From assembly GCF_041053055.1 (NCBI RefSeq), contig NZ_CP163443.1, positions 5,191,001-5,255,000 on the forward strand: a stretch of DNA of 64,000 nt, given 5' to 3'. The stretch comes from Streptomyces sp. R41 (GTDB lineage Bacteria > Actinomycetota > Actinomycetes > Streptomycetales > Streptomycetaceae). Made by a program: the position numbers and the translations under genes. This document shows positions 32,863 to 40,932 of the stretch, piece after piece; positions within the stretch are counted from its first letter, which is position 1; every line of letters starts with the position of its first letter. Under the pieces are notes generated by a model. That model was given only the letters and a program-made list of their open reading frames with translations. It searched no databases and had not been told where the DNA came from.

Positions 32863-34362
32863 TCAGCTGTCGCCCTTGCGCTCTCCCAGGGTGACGTCAA
32901 CGGTGTGGGTCTTGCCGTCGCGCGTGTAGGTGAGCTTGACGGTGTCGCCGGGCTGGTGGGTCCAGATCTCGCCGATCAGGGTCGGGCCACTGTCGATCAC
33001 GTGGTCGTCGAGCTTGGTGATGACGTCGCCGGGCTTGAGGCCGGCCTTGTCGGCGGGCCCGTTCGGGGTGACCGCGTCGGAGCCGCTCGCGCCCTGCTCG
33101 GTGATCTTCGCGCCGCCGGTGCCCTCTTCGAGAGAGACCGACGCGCCGATCACCGGGTAGACCGGCTCGCCCGTCTTGATCAGCTGCTGGGCGACGTGCT
33201 TGGCCTGGTTGATCGGGATCGCGAAGCCGAGGCCGATGGAGCCGGACTGGCTGGTGCCGCCGAGGCCGCCGCCGCTCGACGACTGAATCGCCGAGTTAAT
33301 GCCGATGACCGCGCCCTGCGCGTCAAGAAGAGGGCCACCGGAGTTGCCCGGGTTGATCGAGGCGTCGGTCTGCAGGGCGCTCATGTACGAGGCCTTGCTG
33401 CTGGCGCTGCCGTCGCTGGAGGCCACCGGGCGGTCCTTGGCGCTGATGATGCCGGTGGTCACCGTGTTGGAGAGACCGAAGGGCGCGCCGATCGCGATGG
33501 TGGAGTCGCCGACGGCCACCTTGTCGGAGTCGCCGAGGGCGAGCGGCTTCAGGTCCGACGGGGCGTTCTTGAGCTTGATGACCGCGACGTCGTAACCCTG
33601 CGCGTGGCCGACCACCTCGGCGTTGTACTTCTTGCCGTTGGGGAAGGTCGCGGTGAGCTTGCCGCCGTCGACCGCGTCCGCCACGACGTGGTTGTTGGTG
33701 AGGATGTGGCCCTGAGTGTCGAACACGAAGCCGGTGCCGGTGCCGCCCTCGCCGCTGGTGCTCTCGGCCTCGATGGTGACGGTGCTCGGCAGCGCCTTGG
33801 CGGCCACGTTCGCGACCGTGCCCGAGGCGCGCTTCACATCGCCGCTGTTGCTCGGGGCGGAAACCGTCGTCGAGTCGGTGGAGTTGTTGTCGTTGTTCCT
33901 GGCCAGCGAGTAGCCGATGCCGCCGCCGACGCCGCCCGCGACCAGCGCGGCCACCAGGATCGCGGCGACCAGGCCCCCGCGACCGTTCTTCGGCTTCGGC
34001 GCGGGCTGCTGGTAGGAGGAACCCCAGCCGCCGGCCCCCGAGCCGCCACCGTCCGCGTACGACGGAACGGCGGGCGGCGGAGGCGGCCAGCCCGCCTCGG
34101 CGGCGGAGCCGGGGGCTCCGGTGCCCTGTCCGTGCGGATCGGCGCCCTGTCCTGCTCCGACGGACGCGTACGCCGGCTGCTCCGCGAGCGCCGGTGCCTG
34201 CTCCGGGGCGCCGGGGGCGCTCGGAGGCACCGCCGGGATCGGGGCGGTCGGTGCGCCCCCCTCGGGCGCAACGTTCTGCGCGGAAGCAGCGGGAGTTTCC
34301 ACCGGCACAGGAGGTGCGGACGGGGCCGGGGGTACTGCAGTGCCCTCGTTCTCGGTGCTCAC
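32863..34362 (-). CDS. HtrA/DegP-like membrane-anchored serine protease with PDZ domain
   Basis: 499 residues from GTG 34362 (GAGGAGA upstream). A Pro/Ala-rich cytoplasmic N-terminus of about 125 residues precedes one membrane helix (GLVAAILVAALVAGGVGGGI). The protease triad is His in ILTNNHVV, Asp in GYDVAVIKL and Ser in INPGNSGGPLLD. A C-terminal PDZ domain (GPADKAGLKPGDVITKLD) follows. Acts outside the membrane in quality control of exported proteins. Upstream is a 257-bp divergent region shared with the GDPD gene. Confidence 0.93.
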   Translation of the reverse strand: MSTENEGTAVPPAPSAPPVPVETPAASAQNVAPEGGAPTAPIPAVPPSAPGAPEQAPALAEQPAYASVGAGQGADPHGQGTGAPGSAAEAGWPPPPPAVPSYADGGGSGAGGWGSSYQQPAPKPKNGRGGLVAAILVAALVAGGVGGGIGYSLARNNDNNSTDSTTVSAPSNSGDVKRASGTVANVAAKALPSTVTIEAESTSGEGGTGTGFVFDTQGHILTNNHVVADAVDGGKLTATFPNGKKYNAEVVGHAQGYDVAVIKLKNAPSDLKPLALGDSDKVAVGDSTIAIGAPFGLSNTVTTGIISAKDRPVASSDGSASSKASYMSALQTDASINPGNSGGPLLDAQGAVIGINSAIQSSSGGGLGGTSQSGSIGLGFAIPINQAKHVAQQLIKTGEPVYPVIGASVSLEEGTGGAKITEQGASGSDAVTPNGPADKAGLKPGDVITKLDDHVIDSGPTLIGEIWTHQPGDTVKLTYTRDGKTHTVDVTLGERKGDS

Positions 34363-34619
34363 AGCTCTTCTCCTCGATCCACGGCTGTTGTTCTCGGTCG
34401 CACTCGGTCACGCTCATTCACGCTTGTCGACGGTCCGGCGCGATTCAGCTGTGCATGTGCTTTTGTACGCCGTCAGCTTTTCCCACCGGACGTCAGAGCA
34501 CCATAAGCGGTGGCTGTGGGTCCGGGGCCATCCTTTATAACGGACCTATCCGGCGCAACAGATGAATTCCTGACGTCTCCGACCTCACGTCTGCCCCGCG
34601 ACGGTGGCACCATGACGCG

Positions 34620-35429
34620 GTGACCCTCGCACGACAGCACCCGATTCAGGTCGTCGCCCACCGAGGTGCCTCCGAAGAGGCCCCCGAGCACACCCTGGCC
34701 GCGTACAAGAAGGCGATCGAGGACGGTGCGGACGCCCTCGAGTGCGATGTACGGCTGACCGCGGACGGCCATCTCGTCTGCGTTCACGACCGCCGCGTCA
34801 ACCGTACGTCCAACGGCCGCGGAGCGGTCTCGGCCCTGGAGCTCGCCGAGCTCGCCGCACTGGACTTCGGCGCCTGGAAGAACCGCGACGAGTCCCCCGA
34901 CTGGGAGTACGGCCCCGGGGACCCGGAGGACACCTCCGTCCTCACCCTGGAGCGCCTGCTCGAACTCGTCGCCGACGCGGGCCGCCGCGTCGAGCTGGCC
35001 ATCGAGACGAAGCACCCGACCCGCTGGGCGGGCCAGGTCGAGGAGCGACTGCTGCTCCTGCTGAAGCGTTTCGGCCTGGACGCCCCGGAGTCCGCCGCCG
35101 AGTCGCCCGTACGCGTCATGAGTTTCTCGGCGCGCTCGCTGCACCGCGTCCGCGCCGCGTCCCCGACTTTGCCCACGGTCTATCTGCTGCAGTTCATCTC
35201 GCCCCGGCTGCGCGACGGGCGGCTGCCGGCGGGTGTCCGGATCGCGGGCCCCTCGATGCGGATCGTACGCAGTCACCCCGCGTACATCGAACGGCTGAAA
35301 CGAGCCGGACACCAGGTGCACGTCTGGACCGTGAACGAACCCGAGGACGTCGATCTCTGCGTTGAGCTGGGCATCGACGCCATCATCACCAACCGCCCGC
35401 GCGCGGTGCTGGACCAGCTGGGCCGCTGA
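34620..35429 (+). CDS. Glycerophosphodiester phosphodiesterase (cytoplasmic UgpQ-like)
   Basis: 269 residues, GDPD TIM-barrel. Motifs VVAHRGASEEAPEHTLAAY and ALECDVRLTADGHLVCVHD give the catalytic His pair and the metal-binding Glu/Asp. Other ligands lie in ELAIETKHP. No signal peptide, so it likely hydrolyses glycerophosphodiesters in the cytoplasm to glycerol-3-phosphate. Start GTG 34620; an ATG at 34612 is out of frame and runs into TGA, forming a 3-codon leader overlapping the start. Confidence 0.92.
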   Translation: MTLARQHPIQVVAHRGASEEAPEHTLAAYKKAIEDGADALECDVRLTADGHLVCVHDRRVNRTSNGRGAVSALELAELAALDFGAWKNRDESPDWEYGPGDPEDTSVLTLERLLELVADAGRRVELAIETKHPTRWAGQVEERLLLLLKRFGLDAPESAAESPVRVMSFSARSLHRVRAASPTLPTVYLLQFISPRLRDGRLPAGVRIAGPSMRIVRSHPAYIERLKRAGHQVHVWTVNEPEDVDLCVELGIDAIITNRPRAVLDQLGR

Positions 35430-35643
35430 CTTCGGGGCACCCCTTCCGGGAAGCCACCTTCGGAACCCCCGAATCCACCGGGCCCCGGCGTCGAATTCAG
35501 GCCACACGATTACAGGGAGTGCACCGGCGCGTTCGTTCCGTATTCGATCGTTACGAGTGCGTCAGCAGACGTGGATTGGCCGGTTTCCGGTCCAGTCCAG
35601 AGGGGCATCCACACCGTGGCGTGGGGCAAAGGAGGTCTCGGGG

Positions 35644-36195
35644 GTGGCGTTGGTGGTGGCACAGGAGGTGCCCACGTCGTCGAGCATGGCCGTACCCCAT
35701 GGCCCTGCGGGCGTGGGGACAGCAAGACACCGGATGCGTGATCAGCTGCGTTCCGGTGGCGTGGCGGAATCGGTCATCGACGATGCCGTACTGATCCTTT
35801 CCGAACTGCTCAGCAACGCGTGCAGGCACGGCAGGCCGCTGGGCGACGCCCTGGCCGGGGACGGCGACGTCCGGGCCGCGTGGCGCGTCGATCCGTCCGG
35901 AAGACTCACCGTCGAGGTGACGGACGGCGGTGGTCCGACCCGCCCGGTTCCGGCCACGCCCTCGGTCACCGCACACGGTGGCCGCGGGCTGAACATCATC
36001 ACGGCGCTGGCCAAGGACTGGGGTGTGCGGGACGACGCCCGCGGCGAGGTCACGGTGTGGGTCGTCGTCCAGGAAGACGTGGACGACACGGCAACCGCGC
36101 GTCGGCGTGACGATTTCGCTACGCGCGTCGCGTCACCGACCGTATCGGGGATACCCGACCTGGACTTCGCGGACGCCTTCGACGACCTGGACTGA
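35644..36195 (+). CDS. ATP-binding regulatory protein (RsbW/SpoIIAB-like HATPase)
   Basis: 183 residues from GTG 35644, fixed by AGGAGG 7 nt upstream; the frame is open much further left but overlaps the GDPD gene. GHKL boxes: N-box ILSELLSNACRHG, TDGGGPTRP, and GGRGLNIITAL. It has no dimerisation His, so it is the stand-alone anti-sigma/kinase type common in Streptomyces. The C-terminus is acidic (IPDLDFADAFDDLD). Partner unknown; a second such protein is at 49783 and a PP2C-like regulator at 39332. Confidence 0.85.
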   Translation: MALVVAQEVPTSSSMAVPHGPAGVGTARHRMRDQLRSGGVAESVIDDAVLILSELLSNACRHGRPLGDALAGDGDVRAAWRVDPSGRLTVEVTDGGGPTRPVPATPSVTAHGGRGLNIITALAKDWGVRDDARGEVTVWVVVQEDVDDTATARRRDDFATRVASPTVSGIPDLDFADAFDDLD

Positions 36196-36363
36196 ACCCG
36201 ACCGCGCCGCACCGAGCGGGCTCCGCCGGCTGCGACACCGACCTGGACCGACGCGTCCGTTCCGGGACGACTCGGTGCGTTGTCCACAGGGTCCCGTCGG
36301 CTCTCGTACGAACGGCTAGGCTCGCGCCCGTACGAGACGAGCCGTGATCGGGAGACACCCACG

Positions 36364-37332
36364 ATGGCCAAGAAGCGACCCCAGACGAAGGCCAAGCAGC
36401 CGCAGCTGAAGGACGGCGGCGAGATCCCGGTTGTCGGCGCTCGCGAGCCCTGCCCCTGCGGCAGTGGCCGCCGCTACAAGGCCTGTCACGGCCGAGCGGC
36501 CGCGCACGCCGTGACCGAGCTGGTGCACCGCCCCTTCGAGGGCCTGCCGGGCGAGGGCGACTGGGTCGCACTGCGCGAGCTGGTGCCCGCGGCGACGGTC
36601 GAGCTGAAGCTCAAGGAGAAGCTCCCCGAGGGCGTCCCCTCGGTCACGCTCGCCACCGTCCTGCCGATGGCATGGCCCGCGCTGCGCCGCGACGACGGCT
36701 CGGTCCTGCTCGGCCTGCAGAACGACACGGCGTCCGGTGACATCAGCCGCGACCTGGCCGACACGCTCCAGCGCGCGCTCGTCGCGCAGCCCGGCACTCC
36801 GGTCGAGGGCCGGCGCGCCCCGGCCGACGGTCCGCGCCTGCAGGACCTGCTCGACCCCGAAGGCGCCTTCGAGCCAGTTGTCCACGCGGGCTTCGAATTC
36901 TGGGTCCCGGACGCGGAGAACGCGACGCCGGAGGTGACCGCTTCCCTGGAGCGGGCCAACGCCGCCGCCATCCCGACCGTGAAGCTCTCCGGGGTCGACG
37001 CCGCCTACTGGTGCGAGACCCCCGACAAGAACCACCTCCGGTGGGTCATGCCACACCCGGAGGAGCAGCTTCTGGACGCGCTGGCGCGGCTGCACGCGGC
37101 CGGGCGGTCGAGCCTCGGGGAGGGCACCCGGCTGGTCGGCTCCTTCCGTGCGCACGGGCTCACGGTGCCGGTCTGGGACCTGCCGACGGGCGTCACGGCG
37201 GACGACATCGAGAAGCCGGCGGCCGAGTTCGCCGAGCGCCTCGCCACCGCTCTGGCCACGGACTCACCGCTCACCGCGGACGAGCGGCGCGCGCGCGGCG
37301 GCCTCACCAACCGACAGGTGACTCTCAGCTGA
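36364..37332 (+). CDS. DUF5926 protein with SEC-C zinc motif
   Basis: 322 residues from ATG 36364 (GGGAGA upstream). A basic Lys-rich N-terminus is followed by the SEC-C motif EPCPCGSGRRYKACHG at about 28-43, as in the SecA C-terminus, which binds zinc and often ribosomes or partner proteins. The remainder (LLGLQNDTASGDISRDLADTL, then RWVMPHPEEQLLDALARLHA) is the conserved DUF5926 core. It is confined to actinobacteria as far as I know; function unproven. Confidence 0.85.
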   Translation: MAKKRPQTKAKQPQLKDGGEIPVVGAREPCPCGSGRRYKACHGRAAAHAVTELVHRPFEGLPGEGDWVALRELVPAATVELKLKEKLPEGVPSVTLATVLPMAWPALRRDDGSVLLGLQNDTASGDISRDLADTLQRALVAQPGTPVEGRRAPADGPRLQDLLDPEGAFEPVVHAGFEFWVPDAENATPEVTASLERANAAAIPTVKLSGVDAAYWCETPDKNHLRWVMPHPEEQLLDALARLHAAGRSSLGEGTRLVGSFRAHGLTVPVWDLPTGVTADDIEKPAAEFAERLATALATDSPLTADERRARGGLTNRQVTLS

Positions 37333-37486
37333 CGCACAGACGGGGAAACTGACCGACTGGTCAGCTCGTCAGGACCTCACAAACGGGTGACTCCTGTCAC
37401 AACTCCCCGTCATGACAGGTAAATCCGTGTCCGAATAGCCGAGATCGAATTTGCGAACCGCCGATCTCTTGTTACCGTTCGAGTAG

Positions 37487-37524
37487 CCCGGTTGCTGGTG
37501 CATCCCCCGTCGCCAGCAACCGGG
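37487..37524 (+). terminator. Terminator hairpin, possible end of a short RNA
   Basis: Perfect 12-bp arms CCCGGTTGCTGG and complement (37487-37498; 37513-37524) with a 14-nt loop, followed by TCTTTCC on the plus strand. It lies 155 bp after the DUF5926 stop and 42 bp from the convergent gene end, so it can serve both. TTGCGA (37451-37456) and TACCGT (37473-37478) just upstream form a promoter-like pair with 16-bp spacing. Confidence 0.65.
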
Positions 37525-37565
37525 TCTTTCCATGCGCGGAACCCCGTGAGACGTCAACGGCCTTG

Positions 37566-38126
37566 CTACAGGCCCGAGTTGCTCCCCGAGCGCAGCAACA
37601 GCGGCCCATGGACCCCGGCGCCTTTCGCGAACTCCGCGACCGCCGTGTAGGCCCCCGCATCGCCCGTCGCACGCTCCCTGGGCGTCTCGCACACCCCTGG
37701 ATCGTCCTCCGCGCCCACCGCGCAGTTCATCTGCACCGCGCGGCCACCGGGCCCCATGAGGCTCAGTACGGAGCTCAACTCGTCACCGGTCGCATTGCGG
37801 TAGTAGGTGCGCGCCCAGGTGTCCTCACCCTGCGTGAGGACACAGGTCTGCGCCTCGATACCGTCGGGCGAGGAGAGTTCGGGTCCGCACCGGACGGCGG
37901 TGGAGAGGCCGAGACCGAGCAGCAGGGGGGAGCGTGTGGGTTCGGGAGCCTGCGGTCGGCCATCGGCACGCGCGGACCTGCGTACGCCTCCGGGGTCCGC
38001 GTCGCCCACAGGGCCGGCGGACGCCACAGCAAGCGGCAGGGCGACGATGAACGCCACGACGCCTGCCAGCGCCACAAGGCGAATTCTTCGGGGGTCTGGG
38101 GGGTTCCCCCCAGAATGACGCAGCAT
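37566..38126 (-). CDS. Secreted or membrane-anchored protein, unknown function
   Basis: 186 residues from ATG 38126. An N-terminal hydrophobic segment (IRLVALAGVVAFIVALPLAVASA) is a signal peptide or anchor. The exported part has four Cys (AVRCGPELS, AQTCVLTQG, MNCAVG and GVCETP) that could form two disulfides, and ends LLLRSGSNSGL. I do not recognise a family beyond 'Streptomyces conserved secreted protein'. The frame is open far upstream through the prim-pol-like gene, but that is antisense-frame noise. Confidence 0.7.
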   Translation of the reverse strand: MLRHSGGNPPDPRRIRLVALAGVVAFIVALPLAVASAGPVGDADPGGVRRSARADGRPQAPEPTRSPLLLGLGLSTAVRCGPELSSPDGIEAQTCVLTQGEDTWARTYYRNATGDELSSVLSLMGPGGRAVQMNCAVGAEDDPGVCETPRERATGDAGAYTAVAEFAKGAGVHGPLLLRSGSNSGL

Positions 38127-38182
38127 AGGGCGGACGATAACGAGCGGGAGCGGGCGTACGGTTCGCCGCGCGCCCGACACCC

Positions 38183-38848
38183 CTACAACTCGGGCGCGCT
38201 CACACCCGTACGAGTGAGGGCCTCCACCACGGCGTCCACGACGGCCTCGACATCGGGCACCCAGGGGGCGGCCGAGCCGGGCAGCGGGGCGCGCTCCCAG
38301 CGGATCTGGCCCTGGCCGGTCTCGGACGGCGGCAGCGCGATGTAGCCGCCCTCGCCGTGGAAGCGGAGGGAACCGGGAACGAAGTCCTTGGCGTAGAGCA
38401 GCTCGCCGAGCTGCTCCATGGAGTAGGGCGCGACGAGGATCGACCAGCGCGTGGGGGACGCGACGACGGGGCCGAGGCGCATGCCCTTGCGGTCGAGGGC
38501 GTCGAGGGCGCGGGCCGCCGCGAGGGCGGGCAGGCTCACCGCGCAGGGGGCCATGCCGCCGGTGGCCAGCACGATGGGTGCCGACGGTCGGTTGGTCCAC
38601 CACCAGCGCACCATGCGCTCGTCGGTGGTGGCCGCGAGGAGACCGGGGTCGAAGGGATGGGCGCCGGGCACCGTGCACTCCGGGTCGGGGCATCCGCAGC
38701 GGGCGCGCCCCTGCGGGTCCGCCGCCACACCCGGGAGTACGGGCCACCGCCATTCGGCAGCGAAGGTCAGGGCCGCGCCGAGCACCTCAGGCCTCCCGTT
38801 GTTCCGCCGGGACAGGAGCCTGCGTCGCCTTCCGAGGATCTCGCGCAT
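38183..38848 (-). CDS. Degenerate prim-pol (bifunctional primase/polymerase-like) protein lacking DxD
   Basis: 221 residues, AAGGA 9 nt before ATG 38848. The scaffold of the AEP prim-pol N-domain is recognisable: a Cys insert CGCPDPECTVPGAHP, the WWWTNRPSAPIVLATGG strand and SLRFHGEGGYIALPPS. The metal-binding strand, DLDT in the intact paralogue at 24562, reads AVSLPALAAA here, and the sxH motif is replaced by SPTRWSILVAP. It is therefore unlikely to polymerise. It may be a structural or regulatory derivative, as actinomycetes carry many such paralogues. Confidence 0.75.
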   Translation of the reverse strand: MREILGRRRRLLSRRNNGRPEVLGAALTFAAEWRWPVLPGVAADPQGRARCGCPDPECTVPGAHPFDPGLLAATTDERMVRWWWTNRPSAPIVLATGGMAPCAVSLPALAAARALDALDRKGMRLGPVVASPTRWSILVAPYSMEQLGELLYAKDFVPGSLRFHGEGGYIALPPSETGQGQIRWERAPLPGSAAPWVPDVEAVVDAVVEALTRTGVSAPEL

Positions 38849-39331
38849 GAGCGCTCGTTCCTTTCCGTTGCACGCCTGGCAACACCGAGGACCACATCAC
38901 ACCATGTGTCGATCACTTCACTGTGCGTACCTGCTGGCGCATCACACCCCTGCTGGAGGCAAGGGGAACCCATCTGGGCCGAGCGTTTGGCTGCGTCCGC
39001 GTCCATACTGCGTCTATCTAAAGCATGGGCATGGCGTGGGGTGGCGGCGCCTGGCGTTTTGCTGTCCCGCGTATTTCTTGCCGCCTCCACCACGGGAGGA
39101 TGGGGCACGGTCGTCGGTGGTTAAGACGCCCGGGTCCATTGCCAGGTTCCGGGCTGATCTCAACCACCCCTGGCCTTCTCCGAGTACGTACCCATCACGA
39201 CCGCTGTGACGCTCCGTCGAACTAGGCCAGTCGACCTCAATAAGCCGTTGCCCGAGTCAGTTTTAAGCCAACTTTGCTTTCCCGCAAGGGTTACCGACAG
39301 TCTCACGGACACCAGGAATCCCAGCAGGACA
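38849..39331. other. Divergent intergenic region (prim-pol-like / PP2C-like genes)
   Basis: 483 bp, relatively rich in A/T near 38990-39030 and 39230-39300. Promoters for both genes should lie here. I see no repeat or strong palindrome and no small gene I would defend. Confidence 0.5.
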
Positions 39332-40843
39332 ATGCTGGACATCCCCTCACGAGTGCGTGTACATGTGGAGACACTGCTAGCGGCGCAGAACGACATGGGG
39401 GTTTGCGATGCTATTGAGCAATACGCACCGGTCGGAAAGCCGGACGCCATGAACGCCCCTCACCTTCCGAAAGTGGCTGGAATCGATTCAACGGTTCCCT
39501 CGCCCGCACACACTGTCGCGCCGACGCCTGCAGCCACGGGTGTCTCTTCGGCCACCTCTTCCACCGGCCCCGGAGCCGTTCTCCAGGATCGGCTCGCCGG
39601 CTGGGTCTCGGATCTCACCACGCTCCACGAACTCACCGAGCGCCTGGCGCGCACCGCCACACTGAGCGACGCGCTCCAGGAACTGCTGCGCGCCGGAGCC
39701 GCCCTCGTCGGCGCCCGGCGCGGCCTTGTCGTCATGGAACCGGGCGACGGACTCGGCCCCGAGACCACGATCGGCCTCGGCCTCGCCCGGGCGGATCTCG
39801 GCCACATCGAGACCGTGCCGCGCAGCTCCATGTCGTACGGGAAGATCCTGGACGGGCTGCCGGGCGGCGAGGGTGAGATCGCCCAGCCGGATCTCTTCTC
39901 CGAGGACGGGCTCGACCCCCGCCACCGCGAGGTGGCCGCCCGTCTCGGCTACGCCGCGAGCTACGCACTCCCCCTGGCCACCGAGGCGGCGGGCCGCCTG
40001 GGCGCCGCCGTGTGGCTCTACGACGAGCCCGCCGAACCGGTCGAGCGCCAGCGCCACCTCATCGGCCTCTACGCCCGGTACGCCACCGAGCACTTGGCAC
40101 GGCTGGTGGACCTGGAGCGCACGCGCGCGTGCATGACGACGATCTCCGAGGAGCTGCTCCCCCCACGGCTTCCCCGGGTCTCCGGCGTCCAGCTCGCCGC
40201 ACGGCACCGCACAGGCCCGCGCGGCGGCGGCGACTGGTACGACGCACTGCCGCTGCCCGACGCCGCGCTCGGCCTCGCGGTCGGCTCGGTCACCGGGTCC
40301 GGGCCCAGCGCGATCGCCGCGATGGGCCGGCTCAGGGCGTCCCTGAGGGCGTACGCCGTGATGGAGGGCGAGGACCCCGTCGCCGTCCTGTCCGATCTCG
40401 AACTGCTGCTGCGGCTGACCGAGCCCGCCCGTTCCGCGACCGCCCTCTTCGCGTACTGCGAGCCCGCGCTGCGCAAGCTCACGCTCGCCGGTGCCGGACA
40501 CAGCCCGCCCCTGGTGATCGGCGCGCGCCGCACGGAGTTCGTGGAGACCTCCCTGTCGGCCCCCCTGGGCATGCTCGCCTGCTGGGAGGCGCCGAGCGTC
40601 GAACTGACCGCCGGCCCCGGCGAGACCGTGCTGCTCTACACCGACGGCCTGCTGCACCGCACCGGTGACCCCATGGACCGCGCCTTCGCCCGACTGCACG
40701 CGGCGGCGGCGAGCGTCCCCAGGGCGCTGCGCGAGGACCCCGGCGCGATCGCCGATCACGTCCTGCGGAGCGTGCTGCCGGACGGACTCGACGAGGCCGA
40801 CAGCGAGGAGGACGTCGTACTCCTGGCGGCGCGTTTCGAGTGA
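39332..40843 (+). CDS. GAF-PP2C (SpoIIE/RsbU-like) regulator with altered metal site
   Basis: 503 residues from ATG 39332, the first Met that gives the compact N-terminus MLDIPSRVRVHVETLLAAQN; the frame is open to 39206. A GAF domain spans about 100-275. The PP2C domain starts with ERTRACMTTISEELLPPRLP and GGGDWYDALPLPD. The usual GDVxGHG motif reads VGSVTGSGPSAIAAMGRLR, so the metal-binding Asp and the His are both changed. Later motifs (LAGAGHSPPLV, VLLYTDGLL, SEEDVVLLAARF) are kept. It may be an inactive or altered phosphatase for anti-anti-sigma factors. Confidence 0.85.
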   Translation: MLDIPSRVRVHVETLLAAQNDMGVCDAIEQYAPVGKPDAMNAPHLPKVAGIDSTVPSPAHTVAPTPAATGVSSATSSTGPGAVLQDRLAGWVSDLTTLHELTERLARTATLSDALQELLRAGAALVGARRGLVVMEPGDGLGPETTIGLGLARADLGHIETVPRSSMSYGKILDGLPGGEGEIAQPDLFSEDGLDPRHREVAARLGYAASYALPLATEAAGRLGAAVWLYDEPAEPVERQRHLIGLYARYATEHLARLVDLERTRACMTTISEELLPPRLPRVSGVQLAARHRTGPRGGGDWYDALPLPDAALGLAVGSVTGSGPSAIAAMGRLRASLRAYAVMEGEDPVAVLSDLELLLRLTEPARSATALFAYCEPALRKLTLAGAGHSPPLVIGARRTEFVETSLSAPLGMLACWEAPSVELTAGPGETVLLYTDGLLHRTGDPMDRAFARLHAAAASVPRALREDPGAIADHVLRSVLPDGLDEADSEEDVVLLAARFE

Positions 40844-40932
40844 GCTGTACGTAACAGGTCTTCCGGCCCTGGGCCCCCTTCAGTACGACCGTACGATGGT
40901 GGGGGTCCAGAGTCGTATCTAGGAGGCAGACC

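Noticed and set aside
32578..34506. Rightward open frame of over 600 codons opposite the HtrA gene
   Set aside because: HtrA frame has the full catalytic triad and PDZ domain; the opposite frame has no recognisable motif.
37380..37524. Riboswitch upstream of a gene
   Set aside because: The structured stretch is followed by a terminator and then the end of a convergent gene; no downstream reading frame on that strand.
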